From Clostridia bacterium (GTDB lineage: Bacteria; Bacillota; Clostridia; Saccharofermentanales; Saccharofermentanaceae): DNA of 17,969 bases. The position numbers were made by a program, and so were the translations under genes. The stretch lies in contig JADGQQ010000074.1 in the NCBI GenBank assembly GCA_017881645.1, positions 1 to 17,969 of the forward strand. The letters are read 5' to 3'. Under the pieces are notes generated by a model. It was not told where the DNA came from and did no database searches. It was given only the letters and a program-made list of their open reading frames with translations. Of this stretch, positions 7,874 through 14,988 are shown in pieces. Position 1 is the stretch's first letter; each line of letters opens with the position of its first letter.

Positions 7874-9259
7874 TTATTCCTGGATACCCGGAATCTTCGG
7901 CAGTCCTGCAAACCCTACAGCAAGATCAGCGTCAGTCGGAATGTAGTCTGTCATCTTGCCTGCATTATAATCCAGATATGCCTGCATATCGAAGTAGCCG
8001 GTTCCCGTCAGATTGAAGAGAATCGTCTTTGCTGTTCCTTCTTCTCTGCACTTGATGGCTTCATCAATGGCTACACGGATCGCGTGAGCAGATTCAGGGG
8101 CAGGAAGGATGGTTTCATGCTTCGCGAAAAACTTGGCGGCTTCAAACACTTTGCTCTGTTCAATCGCTCTAGCTTCATCCAGGTATCCGTCATGATACAG
8201 CTTGGAAATCATGGGTGACATGCCGTGATAACGAAGTCCGCCGGCATGATTGGCCGAAGGAATAAAGTCAGCACCCAACGTATACATTTTGGCAAGAGGT
8301 GTTACATGACCCGTGTCGCAGAAGTCATAAGCATATTTACCGCGTGTCATAGACGGGCAGGACGCGGGTTCAACGGCGATAAAGTACGGATTCTTCGTAC
8401 CGGCCAGCTTGTCCTGCATAAACGGTGCCATGATTCCGCCTAAGTTCGATCCGCCGCCTGCACAGCCAATAATAATGTCCGGGTACTCATCAACCATTTC
8501 GAGCTGCATTTTCGCTTCAAGTCCGATAATGGACTGATGCAGAAGCACCTGATTCAGAACGGATCCGAGTACATAGCGGCAACCCGGAGTGGTTACGGCC
8601 TTCTCGATAGCTTCCGAAATGGCGCAGCCGAGGCTTCCGCCAGTACCTGGATGATCTTCAAGGATCTTCCGGCCAATCTGTGTTGTGTTGGAAGGGGAAG
8701 GAATCAGATGGGCGCCAAAAGTCTCGATGATCGCTTTACGGTATGGTTTTTGTTCTGAACTGATCTTTACCATGAATACAGTAAGCGGCATATCATAGAA
8801 CGCACATGCCATAGAAAGCGCTGTGCCCCACTGACCCGCTCCGGTTTCTGTTGTTAGCGATGTCAGTCCCTGCTCCTTGGCGTAGTACACCTGCGCCGCA
8901 GCAGAATTCAGCTTATGACTTCCCGATGTGTTATTGCCTTCAAACTTATAATAGATTTTTGCCGGAGTATTCAGCGCTTTTTCCAGTTCATAGGCGCGAA
9001 TGACCGGGGACGGGCGGAAAATTTTGTAGAAATCCTGTACGCCTTCCGGAATGTCAAAATAGCGGGTCGTATTATCGGCTTCCTGTTTGGCAAGCTCCGT
9101 GCAGAAAACCGGGGTAAGGTCATCCAATTCAACCGGAACCATTTTGCCCGGGTGAATATAGGGATCGTGTGCCTCCTTCATGTCCGCGCGCAGGTTGTAC
9201 CATTGCTTGGGCATTTGATCCTCCGTTAAATAAATGTGTTTCGGTACTTTTCTGGACAT
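7874..9259 (-). CDS. trpB: TrpB2-type tryptophan synthase beta chain
   Basis: PLP enzyme that joins indole and a serine substrate to make tryptophan. At 461 aa it belongs to the longer TrpB2 branch (TIGR01415), not canonical TrpB1 (about 400 aa). Visible are the Schiff-base lysine K116 in GSHKLNSA, the catalytic-glutamate motif ETGAGQWG (138-145) and the phosphate-binding loop GGGSN (268-272). The ATG follows AAAGGAG at good spacing. No trpA or other trp gene is in the window, so it may work as a stand-alone indole-salvage enzyme, a role reported for some TrpB2 members; some archaeal TrpB2 prefer O-phosphoserine. The tryptophan-specific T-box upstream independently supports a role in tryptophan supply. 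Confidence 0.93.
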   Translation of the reverse strand: MSRKVPKHIYLTEDQMPKQWYNLRADMKEAHDPYIHPGKMVPVELDDLTPVFCTELAKQEADNTTRYFDIPEGVQDFYKIFRPSPVIRAYELEKALNTPAKIYYKFEGNNTSGSHKLNSAAAQVYYAKEQGLTSLTTETGAGQWGTALSMACAFYDMPLTVFMVKISSEQKPYRKAIIETFGAHLIPSPSNTTQIGRKILEDHPGTGGSLGCAISEAIEKAVTTPGCRYVLGSVLNQVLLHQSIIGLEAKMQLEMVDEYPDIIIGCAGGGSNLGGIMAPFMQDKLAGTKNPYFIAVEPASCPSMTRGKYAYDFCDTGHVTPLAKMYTLGADFIPSANHAGGLRYHGMSPMISKLYHDGYLDEARAIEQSKVFEAAKFFAKHETILPAPESAHAIRVAIDEAIKCREEGTAKTILFNLTGTGYFDMQAYLDYNAGKMTDYIPTDADLAVGFAGLPKIPGIQE

Positions 9260-9333
9260 TTTTGGCTCCTTTCTGTGCCGTGACTTTCGTCATCTGTGCA
9301 CCCCACGTCGGGTTCTGACTCCTTCGGACAAAT

Positions 9334-9370
9334 AAAAAACTCCTGCCCCCTTGTTTAAAAGGGACAAGAG
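9334..9370 (-). terminator. T-box regulated terminator
   Basis: A 13-bp stem (9358-9370 with 9340-9352, three G-U wobbles), 5-nt loop and a run of six U (9334-9339). It begins 12 nt after the T-box GGTGGTACC element, as expected for the terminator that competes with the antiterminator. Confidence 0.9.
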
Positions 9371-9650
9371 CATAATGCGCCTGCGGTACCACCCAAATTG
9401 GCTATGTCGAAGGACAAGGCCCACTCGTATCATGCACATCATGCACGCTTCCCTGATAACGGGTGAAGTCCCCGTCAGCGCCTACACCATCCTTCGAAGC
9501 GACTTTAAAAAACGCTTTGCCGAACTTTCGGGCTGCCCTCCCAGGTCCATTCGCTGTTCCGCCTGCATCGCGCTTCCACCATTCGCGACTCTCTATGACA
9601 AACTCTGAATAGTTACTATTCCTGATCATCGGTGTCTTATTTTTAATCTA
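9334..9650 (-). promoter_or_regulatory. Tryptophan-specific T-box riboswitch leader of trpB
   Basis: A leader of about 317 nt with T-box hallmarks on the minus strand: AGTA-containing S-turn region (about 9618-9628), AGAGAG followed by an apical hairpin TCGCG/CGCGA with loop AATGGTGGAAG (9568-9588), specifier GAA-TGG-ACC with TGG at 9547-9549, and the conserved T-box GGGTGGTACCGC (9383-9394). The leader ends in a terminator. The TGG specifier pairs with the CCA anticodon of tRNA-Trp; uncharged tRNA-Trp should stabilise the antiterminator and turn on trpB. This explains most of the 464-bp gap between trpB and mutY; 9260-9333 holds only the post-terminator leader and the trpB ribosome site. Confidence 0.93.
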
Positions 9651-9656
9651 AGTTGC

Positions 9657-9685
9657 AGTATGCACCCGACAATTTAAGTTGTCAA
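9657..9685 (-). promoter_or_regulatory. Sigma-A promoter for the T-box/trpB transcript
   Basis: On the minus strand a perfect TTGACA (9680-9685), 17-bp spacer and CATACT (9657-9662) put the start near 9650, just before the T-box leader. It overlaps the divergent mutY promoter region. Confidence 0.65.
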
Positions 9686-9688
9686 GTG

Positions 9689-9697
9689 TGTTATACT
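9689..9697 (+). promoter_or_regulatory. Extended -10 promoter for mutY
   Basis: TGT directly followed by TATACT (9692-9697) forms an extended -10 element; no -35 box is evident at 16-18 bp. The predicted start near 9704 gives a leader of only about 20 nt, with the AAGGGG ribosome site at its very 5' end. Confidence 0.5.
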
Positions 9698-9723
9698 GCA
9701 CAAAAAGGGGATGCATATTACGT

Positions 9724-10809
9724 ATGGCAAATAGTGTTGTTTTATCAGCAATTCTTCTCGATTGGTTTGATCAAAATCGTCGGGATCTTCCCTGGCGCAA
9801 GGATAGAACTGCATACGGAACATGGATTTCGGAAACCATGCTGCAGCAGACGCGCGTCAATACCGTAATACCCTATTTTGAACGCTTTCTTGAAATGTTT
9901 CCGGATATCCCTTCCTTATCTGCAGCGCCTCTTGAAGATGTTTACAAGGCCTGGGAAGGTCTCGGCTACTATTCAAGGGCGGCAAATCTGCAAAAAGGTG
10001 CCCGCTGCTGCACTGAACAATTTGGCGGAGCTCTTCCGCAGAACTATAATGACCTTATGACCATTCAGGGAATCGGACCGTACACAGCCGGTGCGATTGC
10101 ATCTTTGGCCTTCGGACTTCCCGAACCGGCTGTCGATGGCAATGTCATACGTGTTTTTTCCCGCCTGTATGCGCTTCCGCTCACGCAGCAGGATGAAAAA
10201 TCAAAAAGAGAAGTAACGGATCTTGTCAGACGCGTCCTTCCTGAAGATCGGTCCGGAGATTTCAATGAATCCATCATGGATTTGGGTGCAACGGTGTGTA
10301 TTCCGGGCTGTCCTGCCTGCGGAATCTGCCCGGTTTCTAATTTCTGTCAGGCTTTCCTTCTTGGAAAGCAGTCGGAACTTCCACTCAAAAAAGCTAAAAA
10401 ACCAAGTCCGGTTTTTACTTATACGATTGTCATTTTGAAAAAGGGCAACACGCTATTTATCCGTCAGCGACCCGACACCGGTCTGCTGGCGAATCTATTT
10501 GAATTTTCTTCCTATCCGGGACTTCTGCACCCCGGCGAACTTCAGACACTGCTTTTCAGGGACTTCAATCTTTCACCGCAGGAGATCGGTTCGATAACAT
10601 CGCTTGGAGAAGCCACACATGTCTTTTCTCACATAAAATGGGAGATGGAAGGATATCTTGTCGAAATAAACGAGATCAATGACGATATCTACAGTCCGCT
10701 GCAATTTTCCGAAAAAGAAGAAACGGGCAATTTCTACACGATACATTATGCGCGGAAAATGGCTTTCCCTTCAGCGCTCAAAGCTTATACGGCAGTCGTT
10801 TTTCGTTAA
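9724..10809 (+). CDS. mutY: Adenine DNA glycosylase MutY
   Basis: Base-excision repair enzyme that removes adenine mispaired with 8-oxoguanine. With the ATG at 9724 it is 361 aa, and the key residues fall at the same numbers as in E. coli MutY: Glu37 in SETMLQQTR, Asp138 in VDGNVIRV, and the 4Fe-4S ligands Cys192, Cys199, Cys202 and Cys208 (C-X6-C-X2-C-X5-C). The helix-hairpin-helix lies near 113-121 (IQGIGPYTA). The C-terminal NUDIX-like 8-oxoG recognition domain is present with HVFSHIKW. The longer TTG start at 9679 lies upstream of the predicted promoter -10 and is rejected. The ribosome site AAGGGG is 13 nt from the ATG, longer than ideal. Divergent from trpB, convergent with prmA. Confidence 0.97.
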   Translation: MANSVVLSAILLDWFDQNRRDLPWRKDRTAYGTWISETMLQQTRVNTVIPYFERFLEMFPDIPSLSAAPLEDVYKAWEGLGYYSRAANLQKGARCCTEQFGGALPQNYNDLMTIQGIGPYTAGAIASLAFGLPEPAVDGNVIRVFSRLYALPLTQQDEKSKREVTDLVRRVLPEDRSGDFNESIMDLGATVCIPGCPACGICPVSNFCQAFLLGKQSELPLKKAKKPSPVFTYTIVILKKGNTLFIRQRPDTGLLANLFEFSSYPGLLHPGELQTLLFRDFNLSPQEIGSITSLGEATHVFSHIKWEMEGYLVEINEINDDIYSPLQFSEKEETGNFYTIHYARKMAFPSALKAYTAVVFR

Positions 10810-10836
10810 AATATGCAGGAATTTCCCAATTCCCGC
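10807..10836 (-). terminator. Terminator of the hrcA-grpE-clpP-dnaK-dnaJ-prmA operon
   Basis: On the minus strand a 9-bp stem GCGGGAATT/AATTCCTGC (one G-U pair, 4-nt loop, 10815-10836) is followed by ATATTTTAA. The U-rich tail overlaps the mutY stop codon. Read on the plus strand the hairpin has an A-C mismatch and no T run, so it is a poor terminator for mutY. Confidence 0.7.
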
Positions 10837-10859
10837 AAGTCTGAACGTACCCGTCCGGA

Positions 10860-11882
10860 TTACGTGGTATGCGTAAACAGATACGCGTGCCAGTCACCTT
10901 TCTGTTTTGCGTCCAGTATTCTGAATCCTGCATGAAAGCATGCTTCAATGACAGAATCCGCTTTGGAGTCGATGATTCCGCTGACCATGAATCGGCCGCC
11001 GTCCGATAATAACGCCGGAATATCGGGTGCGATAGAGATGATTACCTCGGCCACAATATTGGCGATAATAATGCTGTATGAATTCCGGTATGCATCTTTC
11101 AGCTCACCTGCATGGCAAAGAACATTCGATTGATTTCGATTGCAGTTCTCTTTTGCCACGTCGACAGCAAGACGGTCAATGTCGATCGCTTCAACGGAAG
11201 ATGCGCCCAGTTTTTCTGCAATAATCGAGAGTATGCCGGATCCGCATCCAAGATCCAGAACGATATCGTCCTTCTGGATAGTTTCATCGATCCATTCGGC
11301 GCACATAGAGGTCGTCTCATGCGTTCCCGTTCCGAATGCGGAACCCGGATCCAGCATAACGACAGCCTGCCCTTCTTTCGGGACACACTTCTCCCATGAA
11401 GGACAGATAACGACCCGGGGCGAGATGGACAGGATATCATAGTATTTTTTCCAGCTGTTTGCCCAGTCTTCATCAGCAACATACCGGTGACCCGTAAGTC
11501 CTTTTCCGACCGGAAGAAACTCGCCGATCTCGACAATCCGGCCGGAAATAATTGCAAGTACATCGGAAAGGGTATGGACGCCGATGGCAATTTTACCATA
11601 AATCTGTCCGACTCCTGCAGGATTGCTGTACTCTTCTTCTTTGGATCCCAACCGGATACCGTCGAAAAACTCTGCGAAATATGCCCGGATATTCACATCA
11701 ATGCCTAAAGAATCGACAAATGCGTCATCGGCAAACGACAATGAATCGGGAGCCAGAATAATGTCTTTGATCTCCTGCGGGTCGCAGACGGCAATTCCGT
11801 CCGCGCCGAGCTGTGCCAGCATTTCACAAACGGCATCCGATGCGTCCTGTGTGGTCTCAATTGTAACTTCGATCCATCGCAT
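10860..11882 (-). CDS. prmA: Ribosomal protein L11 methyltransferase PrmA
   Basis: Trimethylates ribosomal protein L11 with S-adenosylmethionine. With the ATG at 11882 it is 340 aa and begins MRWIEVTIET, as the family usually does. The variable N-terminal substrate domain precedes the PrmA signature DPGSAFGTGTHETT (178-191), the cofactor motif VLDLGCGSGILSI (208-220) and a later IIIANIV segment. The ATG comes 1 nt after the dnaJ stop; a TTG at 11894 inside dnaJ would add MVNN and cannot be fully excluded. No strong ribosome site is visible, so translational coupling to dnaJ is likely. PrmA at the end of a dnaK-dnaJ operon is a common Firmicutes arrangement. Confidence 0.96.
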   Translation of the reverse strand: MRWIEVTIETTQDASDAVCEMLAQLGADGIAVCDPQEIKDIILAPDSLSFADDAFVDSLGIDVNIRAYFAEFFDGIRLGSKEEEYSNPAGVGQIYGKIAIGVHTLSDVLAIISGRIVEIGEFLPVGKGLTGHRYVADEDWANSWKKYYDILSISPRVVICPSWEKCVPKEGQAVVMLDPGSAFGTGTHETTSMCAEWIDETIQKDDIVLDLGCGSGILSIIAEKLGASSVEAIDIDRLAVDVAKENCNRNQSNVLCHAGELKDAYRNSYSIIIANIVAEVIISIAPDIPALLSDGGRFMVSGIIDSKADSVIEACFHAGFRILDAKQKGDWHAYLFTHTT

Positions 11883-11883
11883 G

Positions 11884-13014
11884 TTATTTACCAAATATGT
11901 CTTTCACTTTTTTAAAGAAACTTTCCCGCTTTGCATAGTTGCGGTCCGTTAAAGTGGACTCAAAACTGCGAAGCTGTTCCTTTTGCTGATCCGTAAGATG
12001 AGATGGAACTTCCAGAACGAAACGGCTGGTATGATCACCCCGGACACTCGGTCTGTTCTTATACGGAATTCCTTTCCCGCGAATGGTATAGGTGTCAAAA
12101 GGCTGCGTTCCTTCTTTGATATGCGTTGTCACGTTTCCGTCAATCGTAGGAATTTCTATATCTGCCCCAAGAGCCGCCTGTGCGAATGTAATCGGAATAT
12201 CACAGAACGTGTTATTGTCTCTGCGGTCGAAAACAGGGTGCGGACGCACTTTGAACTGGATATAGAGATCGCCGTACGGTCCGCCGCGAAGACCGGGTTC
12301 CCCTTCGCCTTTGAGGGGGAGCATGTCACCGGTATTAACTCCGGCCGGAACATGAATCGAAAGATCCTTTTTCTTAATTCTGCGTCCGCGGCCGTTACAG
12401 GCAGTACACGGAGTGCGGATAATAGTGCCTCTGCCGGAACAGGACGGACAGTCACGCGTAACCATAGTCATGCCGAAAAGTGTCTGTGTCTGCTGCTGTA
12501 CACGACCCGAACCTTTACAGGTCGGGCATGTTTCCGGTGAGGATCCGTGAGCGGCGCCCGAACCCGAACAAACATCACATGTATCTTCTTTACTGATACT
12601 GATGGTTTTGTCTACGCCAAATGCGGCTTCCATAAATTCCAGCGTAAGGCCGTACTTCAGATTGGATCCCTGCTCAGGACCGGAGCGGCGGCGTCCGCCG
12701 CCTCCGAATGCACCGCCGAATATTGAGCCGAAAAGATCTCCTAAATCGATATCTGCTCCGGAGAATCCTGAGAAACCCTGACCGTCCATGCCCGAATGCC
12801 CGAACTGATCGTATTGACGGCGTTTCTCGCCATCGGAAAGAACGGCATACGCTTCGTTCGCTTCCTTAAATTTAGCTTCGGCGGCCTTGTCGTTCGGATT
12901 CAAATCCGGATGATACTGTTTTGCAAGATTTCGATAGGCCTTTTTCAATTCGTCATCTGTAGCGCCTTTATTTACGCCCAGCACCTCATAATAGTCTCTT
13001 TTCTGCTCTGCCAA
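11884..13014 (-). CDS. dnaJ: Chaperone protein DnaJ (type I Hsp40)
   Basis: Co-chaperone that stimulates DnaK ATPase and delivers substrates. At 376 aa it is a complete type I protein: J-domain with HPD at 35-37, Gly/Phe-rich linker (about 75-112), four CXXCXGXG zinc-finger repeats (CDVCSGSG, CPTCKGSG, CPSCSGRG, CTACNGRG) and C-terminal substrate-binding domain. The start codon is TTG (13014), preceded by a strong AGGAGG (13023-13028) at 8-nt spacing, and the protein begins MAEQKRDYYEVLGV, as expected. It lies 102 bp after dnaK, behind a strong hairpin. Confidence 0.98.
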   Translation of the reverse strand: MAEQKRDYYEVLGVNKGATDDELKKAYRNLAKQYHPDLNPNDKAAEAKFKEANEAYAVLSDGEKRRQYDQFGHSGMDGQGFSGFSGADIDLGDLFGSIFGGAFGGGGRRRSGPEQGSNLKYGLTLEFMEAAFGVDKTISISKEDTCDVCSGSGAAHGSSPETCPTCKGSGRVQQQTQTLFGMTMVTRDCPSCSGRGTIIRTPCTACNGRGRRIKKKDLSIHVPAGVNTGDMLPLKGEGEPGLRGGPYGDLYIQFKVRPHPVFDRRDNNTFCDIPITFAQAALGADIEIPTIDGNVTTHIKEGTQPFDTYTIRGKGIPYKNRPSVRGDHTSRFVLEVPSHLTDQQKEQLRSFESTLTDRNYAKRESFFKKVKDIFGK

Positions 13015-13022
13015 GGACTTTT

Positions 13023-13028
13023 CCTCCT
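13023..13028 (-). promoter_or_regulatory. Ribosome binding site that fixes the dnaJ TTG start
   Basis: A perfect AGGAGG on the minus strand, 8 nt before TTG at 13012-13014. There is no ATG or GTG nearby in frame that would give a complete J-domain. Confidence 0.85.
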
Positions 13029-13058
13029 CGTGTCATAATTTTGTGTAAAAATGCATAT

Positions 13059-13092
13059 GGGTATGGAAGCAGAAAACTCTGCTTCCATACCC
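13059..13092 (-). other. Strong intergenic hairpin between dnaK and dnaJ
   Basis: A perfect 15-bp stem (13059-13073 with 13078-13092) with a 4-nt loop. On the minus strand it is followed by ATATGCA and only then five U (13047-13051). The distance to the U run makes it a weak terminator at best; partial attenuation or protection of the upstream dnaK mRNA from 3' exonucleases are alternatives. Confidence 0.8.
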
Positions 13093-13116
13093 TGGACTCG
13101 TTTTGCTCAGGTCAGA

Positions 13117-14973
13117 TTAAAAATCTCCGCCTGCGTTCTTAAATCCACCGGCATCTCCTGCACCGGAACCTGCATCCTGACCCGGGTTGCCGTATCCGGT
13201 ATAATCCTGCGCATTCGGTTCTCCGGCAGTACCGCCGGGATTGGCCTGCGAATAAATCTTTTCGCTGATCTTGTAGAAGGCCTGGGTCACCGCTTCGGTC
13301 TCTGTTTTCATCGCTTCATAGTCATTGGCAGCGATGGCAGTTTTGAGTTTATCAAGTGCTTCATCCACCGGAGCCCGGTCTGCCGCTTCAACCTTGTCAC
13401 CCAGTTCCTTGAGTGTTTTCTCCGTCTGATAAACGGAGGTCTCCGCGTGATTTTTAATCTCGATCTCTTCTTTGCGTTTTTTATCTTCACTGGCATGCAG
13501 TTCGGCATCCTTTACCGCCTGCTTGATCTGATCTTCCGTCAGATTCGTAGTCGCAGTGATGGTGATCTTCTGCTCGCGGCCGGTTCCCATGTCTTTTGCA
13601 GATACGTGAACAATACCGTTGGCATCAATGTCAAAGGAAACTTCGATCTGCGGAACACCGCGGGGTGCCGGCGCAATACCGTCGAGAATGAAATTTCCGA
13701 GAGACTTGTTATAGGATGCCATTTCGCGCTCGCCCTGCAGAACATGTACATCAACTTGTGTCTGTCCGTCCGCTGCAGTGGAAAACACCTGACTCTTCTT
13801 TGTAGGAATCGTCGTGTTGCGCTCGATCATACGTGTGAAAATGCCTCCCTGGGTCTCAATACCAAGCGTAAGAGGCGTTACATCCAGCAATAGCAAACCC
13901 TTCACATCACCGGTCAGAACGGCTGCCTGAATCGCGGCGCCGACAGCAACACACTCGTCCGGGTTGATGCCTTTGAAGGGGTCTTTACCGAAATATTTCT
14001 TTACTGCGTCCTGAACAGCGGGAGTACGTGTCGATCCGCCGACAAGAAGAATCTTTTGAATGTCGCTCGGTGTCATTCCTGCGTCAGACATGGCACGCTT
14101 TACAGGTTCCATGGTCTTCTCGACAAGATCATGTGTCAGCTCGTCAAATTTTGCGCGGGTTAAAGTAATGTCCATGTGCTTGGGACCTGTCGCATCCGCT
14201 GTGATATAGGCCTGATTGATGTTCGTGGTTGCGACACCGGAAAGCTCAATTTTGGCTTTTTCCGCTGCTTCACGCAGGCGCTGCATGGCCATACGGTCTC
14301 CGCGGAGATCGACGCCCTGCTCCTTTTTGAATGTATCAACGAGATAATCAACAATCTTATTGTCAAAGTCATCTCCGCCGAGACGGTTATTGCCGGCCGT
14401 TGCGAGAACCTCGAACACGCCGTCGCCGATCTCAAGAATCGATACATCAAAGGTTCCGCCGCCCAGATCGAACACCAGGATCTTCTGGTCGGTTTCTTTG
14501 TCAAGTCCGTATGCCAGAGATGCTGCCGTCGGCTCGTTGATAATGCGAAGCACTTCCAGACCGGCAATTTTGCCTGCATCCTTTGTTGCCTGACGCTGCG
14601 CATCGGAGAAATATGCAGGAACCGTGATAACAGCCTGAGTAACAGGCTGACCAAGGTATGCTTCCGCATCGCTCTTCAATTTAGCAAGAATCATTGCAGA
14701 GATTTCCTGAGGCGAATACTGCTTATCATCGATGGTGACCTTGTAATTTGTTCCCATTTCGCGTTTGATCGACTGCACGGTACGGTCAGGATTGGTTACG
14801 GCCTGACGCTTGGCAATCTGCCCGACGAGCCGTTCGTTTGTTTTTGAAAATGCCACTACAGACGGTGTCGTGCGGCTTCCCTCAGGATTCGGGATGACGA
14901 TAACCTCGCCGCCTTCCATAACTGCGACGCAAGAGTTTGTTGTTCCGAGATCAATACCTATTACTTTACCCAT
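13117..14973 (-). CDS. dnaK: Molecular chaperone DnaK (Hsp70)
   Basis: ATP-driven chaperone that works with DnaJ and GrpE. At 618 aa it has the nucleotide-binding domain with IDLGTTNS (7-14) and DLGGGTFDVS (169-178), then the substrate-binding domain and helical lid. The segment near residues 70-90 lacks the extra stretch present in E. coli DnaK, as typical of Firmicutes. The ATG follows GGAGG. The C-terminal tail is Gly/Ala/Asn/Gln-rich and ends GGFKNAGGDF, without the acidic EEVD-like or DADYEVVD-like end seen in many bacterial DnaKs. It lies 15 bp after clpP in the HrcA-controlled operon. Confidence 0.99.
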   Translation of the reverse strand: MGKVIGIDLGTTNSCVAVMEGGEVIVIPNPEGSRTTPSVVAFSKTNERLVGQIAKRQAVTNPDRTVQSIKREMGTNYKVTIDDKQYSPQEISAMILAKLKSDAEAYLGQPVTQAVITVPAYFSDAQRQATKDAGKIAGLEVLRIINEPTAASLAYGLDKETDQKILVFDLGGGTFDVSILEIGDGVFEVLATAGNNRLGGDDFDNKIVDYLVDTFKKEQGVDLRGDRMAMQRLREAAEKAKIELSGVATTNINQAYITADATGPKHMDITLTRAKFDELTHDLVEKTMEPVKRAMSDAGMTPSDIQKILLVGGSTRTPAVQDAVKKYFGKDPFKGINPDECVAVGAAIQAAVLTGDVKGLLLLDVTPLTLGIETQGGIFTRMIERNTTIPTKKSQVFSTAADGQTQVDVHVLQGEREMASYNKSLGNFILDGIAPAPRGVPQIEVSFDIDANGIVHVSAKDMGTGREQKITITATTNLTEDQIKQAVKDAELHASEDKKRKEEIEIKNHAETSVYQTEKTLKELGDKVEAADRAPVDEALDKLKTAIAANDYEAMKTETEAVTQAFYKISEKIYSQANPGGTAGEPNAQDYTGYGNPGQDAGSGAGDAGGFKNAGGDF

Positions 14974-14988
14974 TTTTTTGTCCTCCGT

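Noticed and set aside
9402..9629. Open frames of 75-87 codons within the trpB leader.
   Set aside because: They overlap conserved T-box structural elements and show no protein features; the region is explained by the RNA leader.
13051..13893. 280-codon open frame (and a 223-codon one at 14176-14847) on the plus strand opposite dnaK.
   Set aside because: Antisense frames over dnaK are a well-known codon-bias artefact; no domain or upstream signals support translation.
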